Positions 25,064 through 36,069 of a stretch of DNA of 64,000 nt are shown here, one piece after another. Numbering within the stretch: position 1 is the stretch's first letter; each line of letters starts with the position of its first letter. The translations under genes and the position numbers were made by a program. Under the pieces are notes generated by a model. The model was not told where the DNA came from and ran no database searches. It worked only from the letters and a program-made list of their open reading frames with translations. Origin of the DNA: Membranipora membranacea (Eukaryota; Bryozoa; Gymnolaemata; Cheilostomatida; Membraniporidae); NCBI GenBank assembly GCA_914767715.1, contig OU612070.1, positions 24,726,025 through 24,790,024 on the forward strand, read 5' to 3'.

Positions 25064-27442
25064 TATGTATATATATATATGTGTGTATATGTATGTATGT
25101 ATATATAATGAATATATATATAGGAAATAATTTGTGAGAATTATTCTTTTTGTAGGTTTGTGGCTGATTGAGAGATTGTTTAGACATCTATATGGTCTGG
25201 CAGCGTTAATATTGACACTTTATGTCAGCGTTTGTGTGAGCTCTGCGTATGTCACCAATATAACAACACTATACATTGTGTATATGCTACAGGGAGGTCT
25301 AGAGGGCTGGATACAGACAGGTCAGTCTACTAGCTATAATATTTGCACATCTTTATTCATGTATATGTTTACGTATTTTCCTAAATTATTATCATTATTG
25401 TACATTAGTTATTTAATATTAAAAAACGCACCTTAGAAGTATTCATAGACAAGAAATTGTGCTCTGGTAGCTTTGAACTAAATCCAATAATGTTTTGAAT
25501 GAAATGAACTATTATTATTGTTTTAGCAACTGTGAGAGCTTTACTAAAAGTTTGGGAGCAGAAATCCAGTGCCTCAATGTTCTCATTTCACATTGCGTTT
25601 GCTATTGGTAAGACCGCTGTACCGAAAATAGTGGGTCCATTCTTAGACGGAGCTCACTCAACGACTCACAATGCAACAGATATGGATGTTCTGGACATGA
25701 CCAAATCGAAGACGGGGGTCACAGCGTACCCTTCCAACTTTGTCAAAGGGTATTGGATTCTAGCTGGTATGAGTTCACCTGTCATACTTACATTGCTAGC
25801 ATCGTACTGTCTAAATATTAACTCTGAGACTGAGCAAGACATCCCTACCGATACAGCAACAGGAACGGTTCAACCAGTCGTCAAATCTATCAAGGATCAC
25901 TTTGATCCAAAGTCATGCTCCCCTAGTAAGCCTATACTTGGAATTTTACTCGTGGTATTGTGCACACTGTACTATGGACTAGCTACCTCCTTTGCGAGAG
26001 TAGTACCAAAGTTCCTCTTCTCATACGCCCGCAATGGACCACAGCTTACAGTCGACAAGTCAACATGGCTACAATCTGAACTTTTCTTTGGTATGATAAT
26101 CGGGAGAGTTATAGCATTACTTCTATCTATCGTCTTACCATCAAGTTACATCATGCTGGTAAGTGAATGTTTCACGTGTTTCACATGTTTCACGTGTTTC
26201 ACGTGTTTCACATGTTTCACACGTATACTTTAAATAACATGCTGTTTTAAACTCCAGGCTTCCTTTTTGTTTTTTGCATCATGCATCCGTTTTCCCAGCA
26301 CCTCTGAGTTAGTGATGCGAGGGAAATAAATCGTTCAATCAATCTATACTACTTGACATAGTTATGAAACCAGTAACTTCATTTAGATCTATACAATCAG
26401 CAGGGTATCTTCTTATTATTATCTCGAGATTCAATTCTTAAATTTTTAAAACAAAGTGATATTAAAAACAGTGCAGTGCAGGGTCACTATATAACATTTT
26501 AAAGTTCTCAAAATACCCCGAAATTTTAGGAGTCATTTGCAAAAATCTTTGATTTTGAAGTTGCCCTTCAATCACAGGCTCCAAGACTGCAGTATGGGCT
26601 GTTAGGGTAGAAATGATACCCAATCTCAAGTGATCTAGTAATAGAAGGCATTCATGGATGCTAGCTATCTTTTTTACTTGCGCAAGCCTCATGTCCATTA
26701 TCTCTTTTGTACTTCTTCCCCTGTTTCCTGCAAGGGAGATGAACCCTTCTTGATGCCAACAAATTTTTGAAACTTAGAATTTGAAAACGTTTTGGCAGGT
26801 ATGATGGTGCACACTAGGTCCCTAGAGTATTGCTTGCTACTCACAATATTGTGAGCATTCCGATAGTACAAAAAACAGTAATCTGTTATTTCTACTTTCA
26901 ATTATTCCACTATCAATATCACAAATTATTAACTGCCGTCGCCGTTTGAGCTCTTGAACTAGTGTCGACCTGATTCATCAGGATTGTTATTTTTATAAGG
27001 TTATCCAGATACGGGAGTTGTGCGCTTCTTCTTTGATAATTATTTTCTTGATGTTGCTGTGTTTAATTTCTATTTGTAGGTTTCCTCTGTGGGCTTCATG
27101 ATTTCTGCTCTAGTCTTGTTTTTATTCCACATGAACCTCAGTGTTTTGTGGGCAACTCTACCGATAGCAGGATTCTTCAGCGGACCAATTATCCCAGCCG
27201 CGTTTGCTACTCTTCACAACTACATCGAGCTAACAACAGTGGCTATAATCCTGTCCACGACTGGTGGGGCTATCGGTGATATAACCGTCATGTATGGCCT
27301 CGGGTCTGACTTTGCCCACAAAGGTCCATATGTCCTGTGGACCTACACCACTTGCCTCGCAGCAGGTCAACTTTTTATATCTTTGTTGGTGCTTATCGTT
27401 GCTTACATCCATGGGGTGAGATACAAACAGATGGCTAAATAA
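20616..27442 (+). CDS. MFSD4/NaGLT1-like major facilitator superfamily transporter (six exons, 490 aa)
   Basis: Coding exons: 20616-20680, 23191-23311, 23742-23868, 25156-25320, 25527-26158 and 27080-27442. All five introns are GT-AG and the phases agree, giving 490 codons plus stop. The product is a polytopic membrane transporter. A cytosolic N-terminus (residues 1-45, with TPLLSSS) is followed by hydrophobic segments through residue 480. Features shared with the MFSD4/NaGLT1 group are [14 protein letters not shown] after helix 1, [12 protein letters not shown] after it, and [22 protein letters not shown] in exon 5. Residues 225-275 form a hydrophilic central loop. The C-terminal half includes [17 protein letters not shown]. 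Family members move sugars or other small solutes across the plasma membrane; the substrate here cannot be read from sequence. The small first exon was chosen because its phase-2 end (GAT AA) joins exactly to the phase-matched acceptor at 23191. An internal start at 23180 is the alternative. Confidence 0.85.
22577..22602. repeat. (AT)n microsatellite in transporter intron 1
   Basis: About twelve AT units. The rest of this 2.5 kb intron (20681-23190) shows nothing I can name. Confidence 0.9.
24500..24625 (+). mobile_element. SINE 3' end, 5'-truncated, in transporter intron 3
   Basis: The 3' part 'gtggcatgtgataagac' followed by 'cacctgattttaatc' matches the reverse complement of the tail of the SINE at 32955-33195. 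It therefore represents another copy, here in plus orientation. The tRNA head is absent and the 5' limit is uncertain. Confidence 0.6.
24985..25118. repeat. (AT)n/(ATGT)n microsatellite
   Basis: Long AT dinucleotide runs with interspersed ACATAT and GTATGT, lying 40 bp upstream of transporter exon 4. The Tyr/Ile-rich minus-strand frame across it is the repeat itself. Confidence 0.95.
26167..26222. repeat. TTTCACGTG nonamer/decamer repeat at start of transporter intron 5
   Basis: Six tandem copies of a 10 bp unit, TTTCACGTGT or TTTCACATGT, beginning about 10 bp after the splice donor. Each unit contains the E-box-like CACGTG or CACATG. Confidence 0.9.
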
Positions 27443-29529
27443 GTGTGAAACTCAAACATCTTTCTGTGATATTCAATTTAGAAAAAAGCTGTTACTTCAA
27501 CAATTTTCTGCAATGAAATGATGCTGTGTATCGAATATATGTGTCCCAAAATGTTAAACTTCAAATGTGTGATGGTTTACACTTGTATGATGATGGTTCA
27601 AAGTATCTTTTGTCATTCTCAATATCTTTTATTGGTGTAACTCTAAATCCAAATTGATTGAGTTTGCCTTTATCCAAAACTGCTCCACTACCACTGATAT
27701 GCAACTTAAAAGTGGACGGATGCAAATTGGATCGACTTGAGCTAGTGTAACCCCCTCTGAGACAATTAGACCTTATGACGTAATACGACAGAGACCAAAT
27801 TATTTTTGATAAGTTTTCGAGAAAACCACTTATAACCTCATTTTAGAGGCATGGCTTCTAGTTCAACTGCAGCTTCGCATTCATTTTATGACCTCGGTGA
27901 AGTTCCATTTCGACACAAAGGCTGTATTAAAGACCTGCTTCAAAACTGTGCCAACTTAATCACTAATTACTCATTACTGTTGTTAACTGTTCTACTACGG
28001 CTTACACTTTATCCACATTTTTTTTTTATCACAACCTATCCTGATTTTTATAATAATTTACAAGCAATATCAAATCATTAAGAAAATCCTTTACAGTACC
28101 TATCAAAATATTTGATTATTCACTCCCAAAATATTGTATTTAATGCCGCATTATATTGTCCAGAACAATTGTGTGAAAAAAATTAAATAATTACCTGATA
28201 ACTCTAATCACTATACTATTACATGTGAAAGGACTGCTATATATTCAGTCGCTAATTATGTGTAACGATCAATGTTGTTACTTGTTTACCATAGAAGTGT
28301 TGAGTAGTGATATCCAAAACGAAAATTTGTCAATAGACATAGACATAGACGCAGACGCAGACGCAGATGCAGACACAGACACAGCCATAGACATAGACAT
28401 AGACACAGACATAGATATAGGGATTGAAAGCACTGTTCTAGCTGTTTTACCACAAATGAAGTTTATCTTACGCCATATTCGAACAAAATAAAACATTTGT
28501 GCACCAGGATTAGTAATTATCTTCTTATTGCCAATGAGAGGACAAATCTCTCAATAGGTGTACTGTGTTTGTGAGTGAGAATAAAATTTGCTTCTAATCC
28601 GCATCATAAAATTTCTCGGTGTAAATTGTCAGTTAGCAATATAACAGTATCAAAGCCCAGTCACGGTCTGGACAGCAAGATACTAGCCCACTCAGGAGTT
28701 TAGGTGTTAATCCTTTTGATTAAAATAAAGTAGATAATATACAGGTTGGGTTACCTTCTTCAAATTGTCAGATAAAAATAACTGATCAATAAATCCTGTT
28801 AGTGAAGATATATTCAGCATTTGTGTATTGCATCAAGTATCACCATAGCACGCCTAGACTCAAATTTTAATTTGAAAATGCGATGAGATACTTGAAAATT
28901 TGTTTTGGATTGATTTCAGTCTACAAAAAAGTTTTAGATAAGTTTGATTTTGTCTTATGTGTCATACTGACACGGTTTTCAATTCACTAGTTTAGTGTAA
29001 GTTTTATCTTCATATTGCCTTGTTGAAAGCTGACCCTGCTGTGACCTGTGCTATTTCATTACAGTTTTTATTAGCACCCCTAAGACAAACTATGTGGCTT
29101 ATTTAAATCTAACATTTCCTAGAAAAGTGAGCCAAGCACAATTCTTAGACTTTTTCCCTCATAGACAATGTAATTATATCCTGCATGCATGCCTGCACAC
29201 GTCCATCAACATCAAATTGCACTCGAATCATGAATTGCATCATCTGAAGTCAGACTTCTATAATCATCTTGTTCAATTCACAACAAGGCCTGCACTTGGC
29301 CTGCATCGATTTGCGAGGCTCCACTCGGTTGCTGCAAGAAGCGAGTTGGTGAGTATAGTTATCAACTGTTTGTTGAAATACATGGAACTTTGCCTGCATA
29401 GCACAAGTTTAGTGCACAATGATATGGGAAAGCATACGGAAGCATACATACAGCATGCATACAAGTGTTTTATGAATGGTGAACTGTACAGCGTAATTAC
29501 TCCTTGTCGCTGTAGGTTGTTTGCACATA
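27443..29529. other. Intergenic between transporter and innexin
   Basis: Contains an (AGACAT/AGACGC)n hexamer array near 28338-28418 and otherwise nothing recognisable. The 156-codon frame at 29094-29564 overlaps the innexin first exon in another frame, has no motif and is not called. Confidence 0.5.
28338..28420. repeat. (AGACAT/AGACGC/AGACAC)n hexanucleotide array
   Basis: Around 14 hexamers on an AGACNN theme, read as Ile-Asp/Ala-Asp/Thr-Asp in one frame. It is a simple repeat, not a protein gene. Confidence 0.9.
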
Positions 29530-32500
29530 ATGACCGAAGACTTCCAGATGGAACATTCGGGTAAGCTCATGGCTACTGGTGCTGGATCAAGCTCTGACAC
29601 AAAGACATCAACAACTAAATCTCAAAGGTATGAAATCAGATGAGCGCAACTCATACCTGATATTTAAATCAAGTTGATCTAATTAGACTGCACTGGGATT
29701 GCTATCAATTACAAATTAGGGCTAGTATGCTAAGACTTGACCTCTACATAAGGTCAGGCCGGTCCCAGTTCCCATTTAGCATCTTAGGTCTTACAAACAG
29801 CTCGGAGTCCACAAAATTAACTGAAAGACTTAAAATGATTGGGCCATTCATATGACGCTTCGATTGAAGTTGGAGCTTCTCAAAAATTTTGCCTGACCTG
29901 CTTTTATTCCTTAGAAGTGATGGAATGTAGTATGTCATATTATACACCGTAAATATTATTTGAACTTGAATGACAGCTGACACTGTATGTTGCGGCTTTT
30001 TCATTGCAATCAGCGAGTGCAATTATCAGATAAATATCCATCAACGATCTTACGTTACCGGATATCAACCAATGATATCTCATATGACGCCACAATCATA
30101 CAGTCACGCTGTTTATTGGTCAAATCTTAACTTAGATTTGTCAGGACTATTAGCAGGTCATTTTTTCATTAGCAGACTAATCAGCTAGAACAAATAAAGG
30201 GGCGAAATTCACTCTATCTATTTGTTTATTAGTTTACTCGAAGTGTGATCAGGGAGGGTGTGATGAAGCAACTTATTGTGTGTTGCCTCCTCCGTAAAAT
30301 GAAGGGAAAACTCTTACAAAACAATACAAAATTTACCGTAATGTGCATTTATATTAACATTTATAATCCTATTTTTGCATGCAAGACAACTTCAATATTT
30401 TCACAAGCAGAGTATGTGTACCAGCATCCATATTCTCACAACGTTTACGGTTAGTGATGGCAATAAAATCAATCTGAGTGAGGGAGAGATGAATAAAATG
30501 TAAGATTTGACCTGCAGAGAGGAAGCTTCATTGTGTTGCGCCCTTGAACACCTACTGAAAAAGAAATGGTCAAGCTTGTCAAGACAGGCACGCTGATAAT
30601 AAAAAGATAACACATTAATGTCTTGTAACCGGTCTATAATTATAAGTATTCGGCGTACATCTTCATCAGAACTATGCCTAGTTTCTTTTACAGCGTTATT
30701 GTTTTACAGATTCATAGAGGAGCTAAAATGGGATGTGAATATCATTGATCAGCTCTTACATGTATATACACCAATGATACTAATAGCTGTTGGTGTTTCA
30801 TTATTGTTCTTTATCAATCCTCCATTGGACAATTCTGAGCCTAGGATTACATGCTGGTGTCCTCCTTCGTTCACTGATACAATGGTGGTATATGCTCATG
30901 ACGTATGCAGCAACGGTATCGGAGAACTGCACAACGCCTCATTCAATGATCCTCAAGATCAGCAGAACAGCACATTGGTGAGTCTACCATAATAAGAGGT
31001 ATCTACACATATTTTATTTTGTTTTTTTTCTGGATACTGAAGTTCTTACACCGTTTTGTTACCCTAGTGTGCATTCCTCTGAGCTGATCACAACCCTTGA
31101 TCTTATTGCAGGTGAAACTCTCTGACTTTAAGAAGAGCTCTGACCCGTTTCTAACACCTGAGGCTACATACAACCTCCGTCAATTTTACTTTCTAATGGC
31201 AGTCTACTCGGTTGTGCCCTTTTTGCTATGGAGGCTGTTTGGGAGACTTGATGGTGCTGGAATTGTAAGGCTTACCAAGCGTGGCAGCTCAACTGGTGGT
31301 GTATGCTCACCCGGAACCTTGACTCTTCTGTGGTGTGTATACAAAATAATAAATAAACCGCGGGTCAGCTGCTAAATTTATAGTTGACTGCTCACCGTCA
31401 CCTTGTTGATCAGTTAGAGTCAGTTGAAAATCTGATCTGAAAAGTTCCCCCCCCCCCTTACTAACGCCGATGTGTTTGGTCTGATTGGCTATTGTTGCAT
31501 GGGCACCAGCAGCCAATCAGAGCTGACACATCGGTTATCCCCCTACATTAGCCTGTCTTCTTCAATCTGGTCCCATATCAGTAAACAGAGATGTCACTGT
31601 GTTGTTGCACTAGTTTTAGTCTGTGCATTTATCATCACTATCATCGTACTATATATTTACAGGTTTGTTGCGTGTAAGATAGTATCAGTGATACTCCTGA
31701 TTATGATTTATACTGAAGCTGCCAGTGTACCTGATAAGTTCAGAGGTCAGGAGAGCATGTACCTTGATCATATGAGAGAAATGGAACAATCTCCACCAAA
31801 CACTGTGATTTGCTCTTTTAATGTAAGTATGTTGTTTTTCAATACCAAATGAGCAGATTTTATGTGGGGGAAACTTCACACATTTCACTCAAATTAAATA
31901 GCAAGCCCGCACATCCCTTGACTCCTGCAAGTGAAAGATGTTGCATATCAAACGATTCTCACAGTCCATAATTGTTCGGCATATCAAAATTTAGCCTCCC
32001 AAAACCAGGGTATAAAACTCGTTCTGGACAATGGCCATATTGTGATGCTTGCAGTTAGTACCATTATTTATAATGCCACAATACATTTGTCAGCAAATTC
32101 TTGGCCATGAGGTGACAATTAACAAAGTTTATAGATCTTCAGAATTCAATGCGCACAACGTTATACCTGAATTACAGCAATGGATTAACAGCTGTTATAC
32201 AACAGGAATTCTAAGTTTTACTAGGAATTGGACGGAATCCTTGTTTTGGAAGAGAAGGCTACCTGGCCTGTAAAAGTGTAGTCATGCCTATTTATTTCTA
32301 TTTTAGATCCTACAGTTACAGTCTCTCTACAGCTACAGTATGCCGTGCTCTGTATCGCTCCCTAAAACTAGCGGCGGTGAGAGTTACGTTCTCATGCTGA
32401 ACACCTTCTGTTGTCTGACAGGAGTTGTGTCAGTCTGGTTGCTGATTGTACTGTTAGCGAACGCCATCAACGCTGTCACCGTAATCGTCACTTTTCTTCT

Positions 32501-33394
32501 GAGCTTTATAAAGAAATGGAGAAACTCTATTATCAGCAGGTAAGGCACACATCAAAGCTGATCAAGCATCTCTGTAAATTGTGGTCAGAGAAATTAAATT
32601 CATAACTTGCATCAGCCTGTAACAAAAAATTCATCTTTGTTGATAAAAAACTAATATCTCACTTTTTTACCATCTCCAGCAAAACTCGATCATGGAGCTA
32701 CATTTGATTAGTATATAAATATCTGCATCTTGAGTGAATATGATCCATTCTCCATCAAAACTAAGGAAATGGCGCCTTCATATCGTAGGGAGGAGGGACA
32801 ACCCTTGCCTGATTCTGCTTTATTTCTTGAGGCCCACAACCACTATCACATCTTTATTACCATGATTATTTTCATACAAAGTTTTTCTTTTCTTTTAATA
32901 CATGAGTTTGTTCTTCCATGTTGCGTAGTGACTTGTTGGAGTTATCAGTCTTGTTGATTTAAATTAAAATCAGGTGGTCATAGCACACGCCACATCCCAA
33001 AGTATGGGCAGCAAAATCTTGGTTGTCGCTTGCCACAATTTCTGTGCCAGGTTGCGCCCTATTTGCAGGCAGGTTGGAGCACACCTGGGGCCAACCAAAC
33101 CCCAGTAGTCGAAGGACTGCAGTGGGATTCAAACCCACACCCTTCAACACTTACATGACGAAGGACCGGCACTCTAACCAACTGAGCCACCTTGTACTCC
33201 TACTGACACCTGCACTGACTTACAGTGACACACTTATAAACCTACTTATTCTTCTTTCCTCTAGGTTCATAGGAAGTGGGTCAGGACTAACAGCCAATCA
33301 GCAGACAGTATTTGTATGTGTCATGTCAGCTAGGAATGGGCAGACATTACAAGTACAACACCTTCTACAAGAGGCAGAGAACAAAGTCAGATAA
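29530..33394 (+). CDS. Innexin-family gap-junction/hemichannel protein, divergent (six exons, about 371 aa)
   Basis: Exons: 29530-29627, 30710-30977, 31112-31264, about 31589-31822, 32307-32539 and 33265-33394. Phases agree throughout, giving 372 codons including stop. Innexins form intercellular channels and hemichannels with four membrane helices. What shows the family: a WDVNIIDQLLHVYT lead into helix 1; an extracellular loop 1 with C81-W and C99 spaced by 17 residues; a YNLRQFYFLMAVYSVVPFLLWR helix 2; and extracellular loop 2 starting VICSFN with C248 and C265 spaced by 16 residues. These two Cys pairs have the standard innexin spacing. The C-terminus (ANQQTVFVCVMSARNG) fits the usual cytoplasmic end. 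The fourth exon start is the weak point: 31523 is also phase-compatible. Overall identity to textbook innexins looks low, and the cytoplasmic loop is unusually hydrophobic. A downstream AATAAA lies near 33887. Confidence 0.8.
31446..31458. repeat. Poly-C tract
   Basis: A run of about 12 C residues in innexin intron 3. Similar C runs occur near 35149-35164 and 46945-46956. Confidence 0.9.
32955..33195 (-). mobile_element. Full-length tRNA-derived SINE in innexin intron 5
   Basis: On the minus strand, from about 33195: A-box TGGCTCAGTTGG, then 'gtgccggtcctt', B-box GGTTTGAATCCC near 33123-33134, then a body with 'cccaggtgtgctcc' and 'aacctgcctgca', ending in a 'cacctgattttaatttaaatc' tail at about 32955. 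The A and B boxes are the internal pol III promoter of tRNA-like SINEs. Body or head pieces recur at 12821-12896, 17278-17440 and 24500-24625. Confidence 0.88.
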
Positions 33395-36069
33395 AACTAC
33401 AGATACATCAAAGCAGAGTGCGGAGTCTAATTGTGATGTTTGTATAAAGCGGACGTTATAGAATACAATTATTAGAAGTAGTGAGCATTGAAAAATAGTA
33501 ACCTATCTGCCAGTGCCAGTATTTTAGTCACTAGGGCCTGACCGAAATATCTTTGACATTTGTGTGGGGACGTCACTCCTGAAATAATGTAATAATGGAG
33601 CTAGTTTATTTGTCCTTTAAATATGGATAGTTTTTCATAATCAGCTTTCCAATTTCAGTAACATGTCACTACAAAACAAATACTACCAAGCCAAGCCATG
33701 TATCACTTTTTAATTTCAATAAGGCATAAGGCTGGCATCAATCATTGGGACCAATTTGTTTATCAGTTTGAAAAAATGTTAAAATGCATAAATAATGGTT
33801 GCGATTGGTGATAAAATGAATATTGTGCCTCTGCCTTGTCTCAACTTTTGAGCAATTTAGATTTATGATTTTCATTAATCATTAGAGCAATAAAGTAGTG
33901 GTGCGCAATATTCAAGGTTTGGTCTTATTAAACCTGCATACCAGACAACAGCTAAGGGATTCGTTTAAAAACTTACGATTTCTCTCAAAATTTGCTATGA
34001 TTGGGTATAACTTTTGATTGATCTTTTGACATGGGATTTAAAATTCAAATTTTTATCTAAAATTACTCCTGTTACTTCTCAAATTACTAATGTTTAAACA
34101 GCATGCCTTGAAAATTAAGTTTTTGGGAAATATCTGCTATTTGAATTGGATACAGTCATAACATTTGTCTTTGATGCATTGAGAATCAATTAATTACAAT
34201 TGTACCAGTCAGAAAGGTATAAGATGGTTCCTCAGTGCAAGATATGACAGTAGTGTGCGCTATCTGTTTGCTGCTATGTGACCAACTGCAACTGGTTTCT
34301 GGCTGACTCATGATATTTATACCTTGGTACTCATTGTCACTGTCATATGTCAACCAGGACATCATATCTTACCAAGAATAGATTTGTTTACTCTTTTAAA
34401 ATTATTTTTACTGAATTTTTTTAAAACACAATGTTTTTTAATACAAGGTGTCACTTTTTATGTAACGAGACTTTTAAAGGTTTATCACTCTGTGTGAAAA
34501 TTAATAGTCAGAATAAAGATAATAATAATACTCCAACTACATGCAAACTGGGAGTTACCTTCTCTTTATGTGAGGAGGGGCAACTCCAAAGTAAAATATG
34601 ATTGCTTAGTAGAATTTTGCCAATATTCAATAATATAACAGTCATTGCACTCGGATTAGGAGCCAGAAACTCTATAATGTTTAGTAAAAGGGTGAATAAA
34701 CAGAAGGTAGGACTTATACTTGGTAAACAGCCTATTGTCGAATCTGACTCTGTTCCATAATGAAACCAGATTTTTCTTATCTTTGAAGAAACGCTTGATG
34801 ATAAAATGACAAAAAGACAAACCTTCTAGAATCTAGATCATGTGGTTGAAGAGAAGGTTTTTTTAATGCTCCATACTGAATATCATATTTGGAATAACAT
34901 AATTAGTTTTCAAAAATAAGCAGTCCCTTGTAGCATCCTAGAAATTCCCATATCCTTGACCCTGAAGCATTGTATTACTGTATTGCTGTCTTGTAAATAC
35001 AGAGACAGTCAATCCGATCAATTCCAGATGAATCCCTGTGTACAGTGTTCCAACTGTATACTGTTATTTTGCTATTTCTGTCACATATGATATGAATGAA
35101 ATTCCGTGATTCCCTAATATACTTAAATACGAAACTTTGCAGCAGAGAACCCCCCCCCCCCCCCGGCAAAAGCATAAACGTGTAAAATAGAACATAATAA
35201 TAAGGTGTTTGTAATCCTATTCAACGATTAAGTCATTTTAATGAGGAAGATAGAATGGTGATTCCACACCCACAAGGCTAGCAAAAGGCACTGGTAAATG
35301 TAATATCCTTATTATAGTAATATTTTTCGAAATTCCTTCTTAAACATGTGAAATATCATATCACATCTCTTTTCATGCGTTTCTTGAGTGACAGACAATT
35401 ACAAGTAGATGAAAGCGTTCAGATTATTTTAAATCATTCTTCACTGCTTCTTAAGCAAAATAATATAACTATCTTAAACATGACCAAACAACAGTGAACT
35501 TTGACAAAGCAAATCCATTTGCAATAGCTCAGTTGTCAGAGTATTGATCGGTGGCATTGAACCAGTGTGGCATTATTTAGTTCACTGAATAACAATACGG
35601 CGTATTGAATGATTGGATTACATTGAGAGAATAGCAAACAAACAAAAATAATTTTTTCCTTGACAACAAAAACAAACTTGGCACATTGTGTCCTTTGTCT
35701 GTCAGAGCTTTTGTTCATTATTTTAATACAGAAAACTTTTCTAACCTGGAACTAAAGCTTAAAGTGTGAGTGCTTGAATTACTCTTTACCTGATCAGTGA
35801 ACAATGCGGATTAAAGCTAGAAACAGGATTGCGGTCCCCTTAGAGCGTGTGTGAAAGGCAAATCAGATCGTGCAAGTTATTTAATATTTGATACTGGCAA
35901 TTTCTTCCAAATGGACAAATATTTATAGCTACATCAAATCAAACTAGCTTCTTTTTTTTCGCTTTCTAATAATAATAGTCCAGTGTGTTTTTAACTGAAC
36001 AGGCTGATAGGGAACATGCAGAACTGATATTGATGATATGCACCAGAACTATTTGAAGGGGAAAGCAGA
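33395..36069. other. Intergenic between innexin and TRPV genes
   Basis: Presumed innexin 3' UTR, then AT-rich DNA with a poly-C run near 35149-35164. No ORF with recognisable features. Confidence 0.5.

Noticed and set aside
29094-29564. 156-codon plus-strand ORF upstream of the innexin
   Set aside because: No motif; it overlaps in another frame the innexin first exon, which has phase-matched splicing support.
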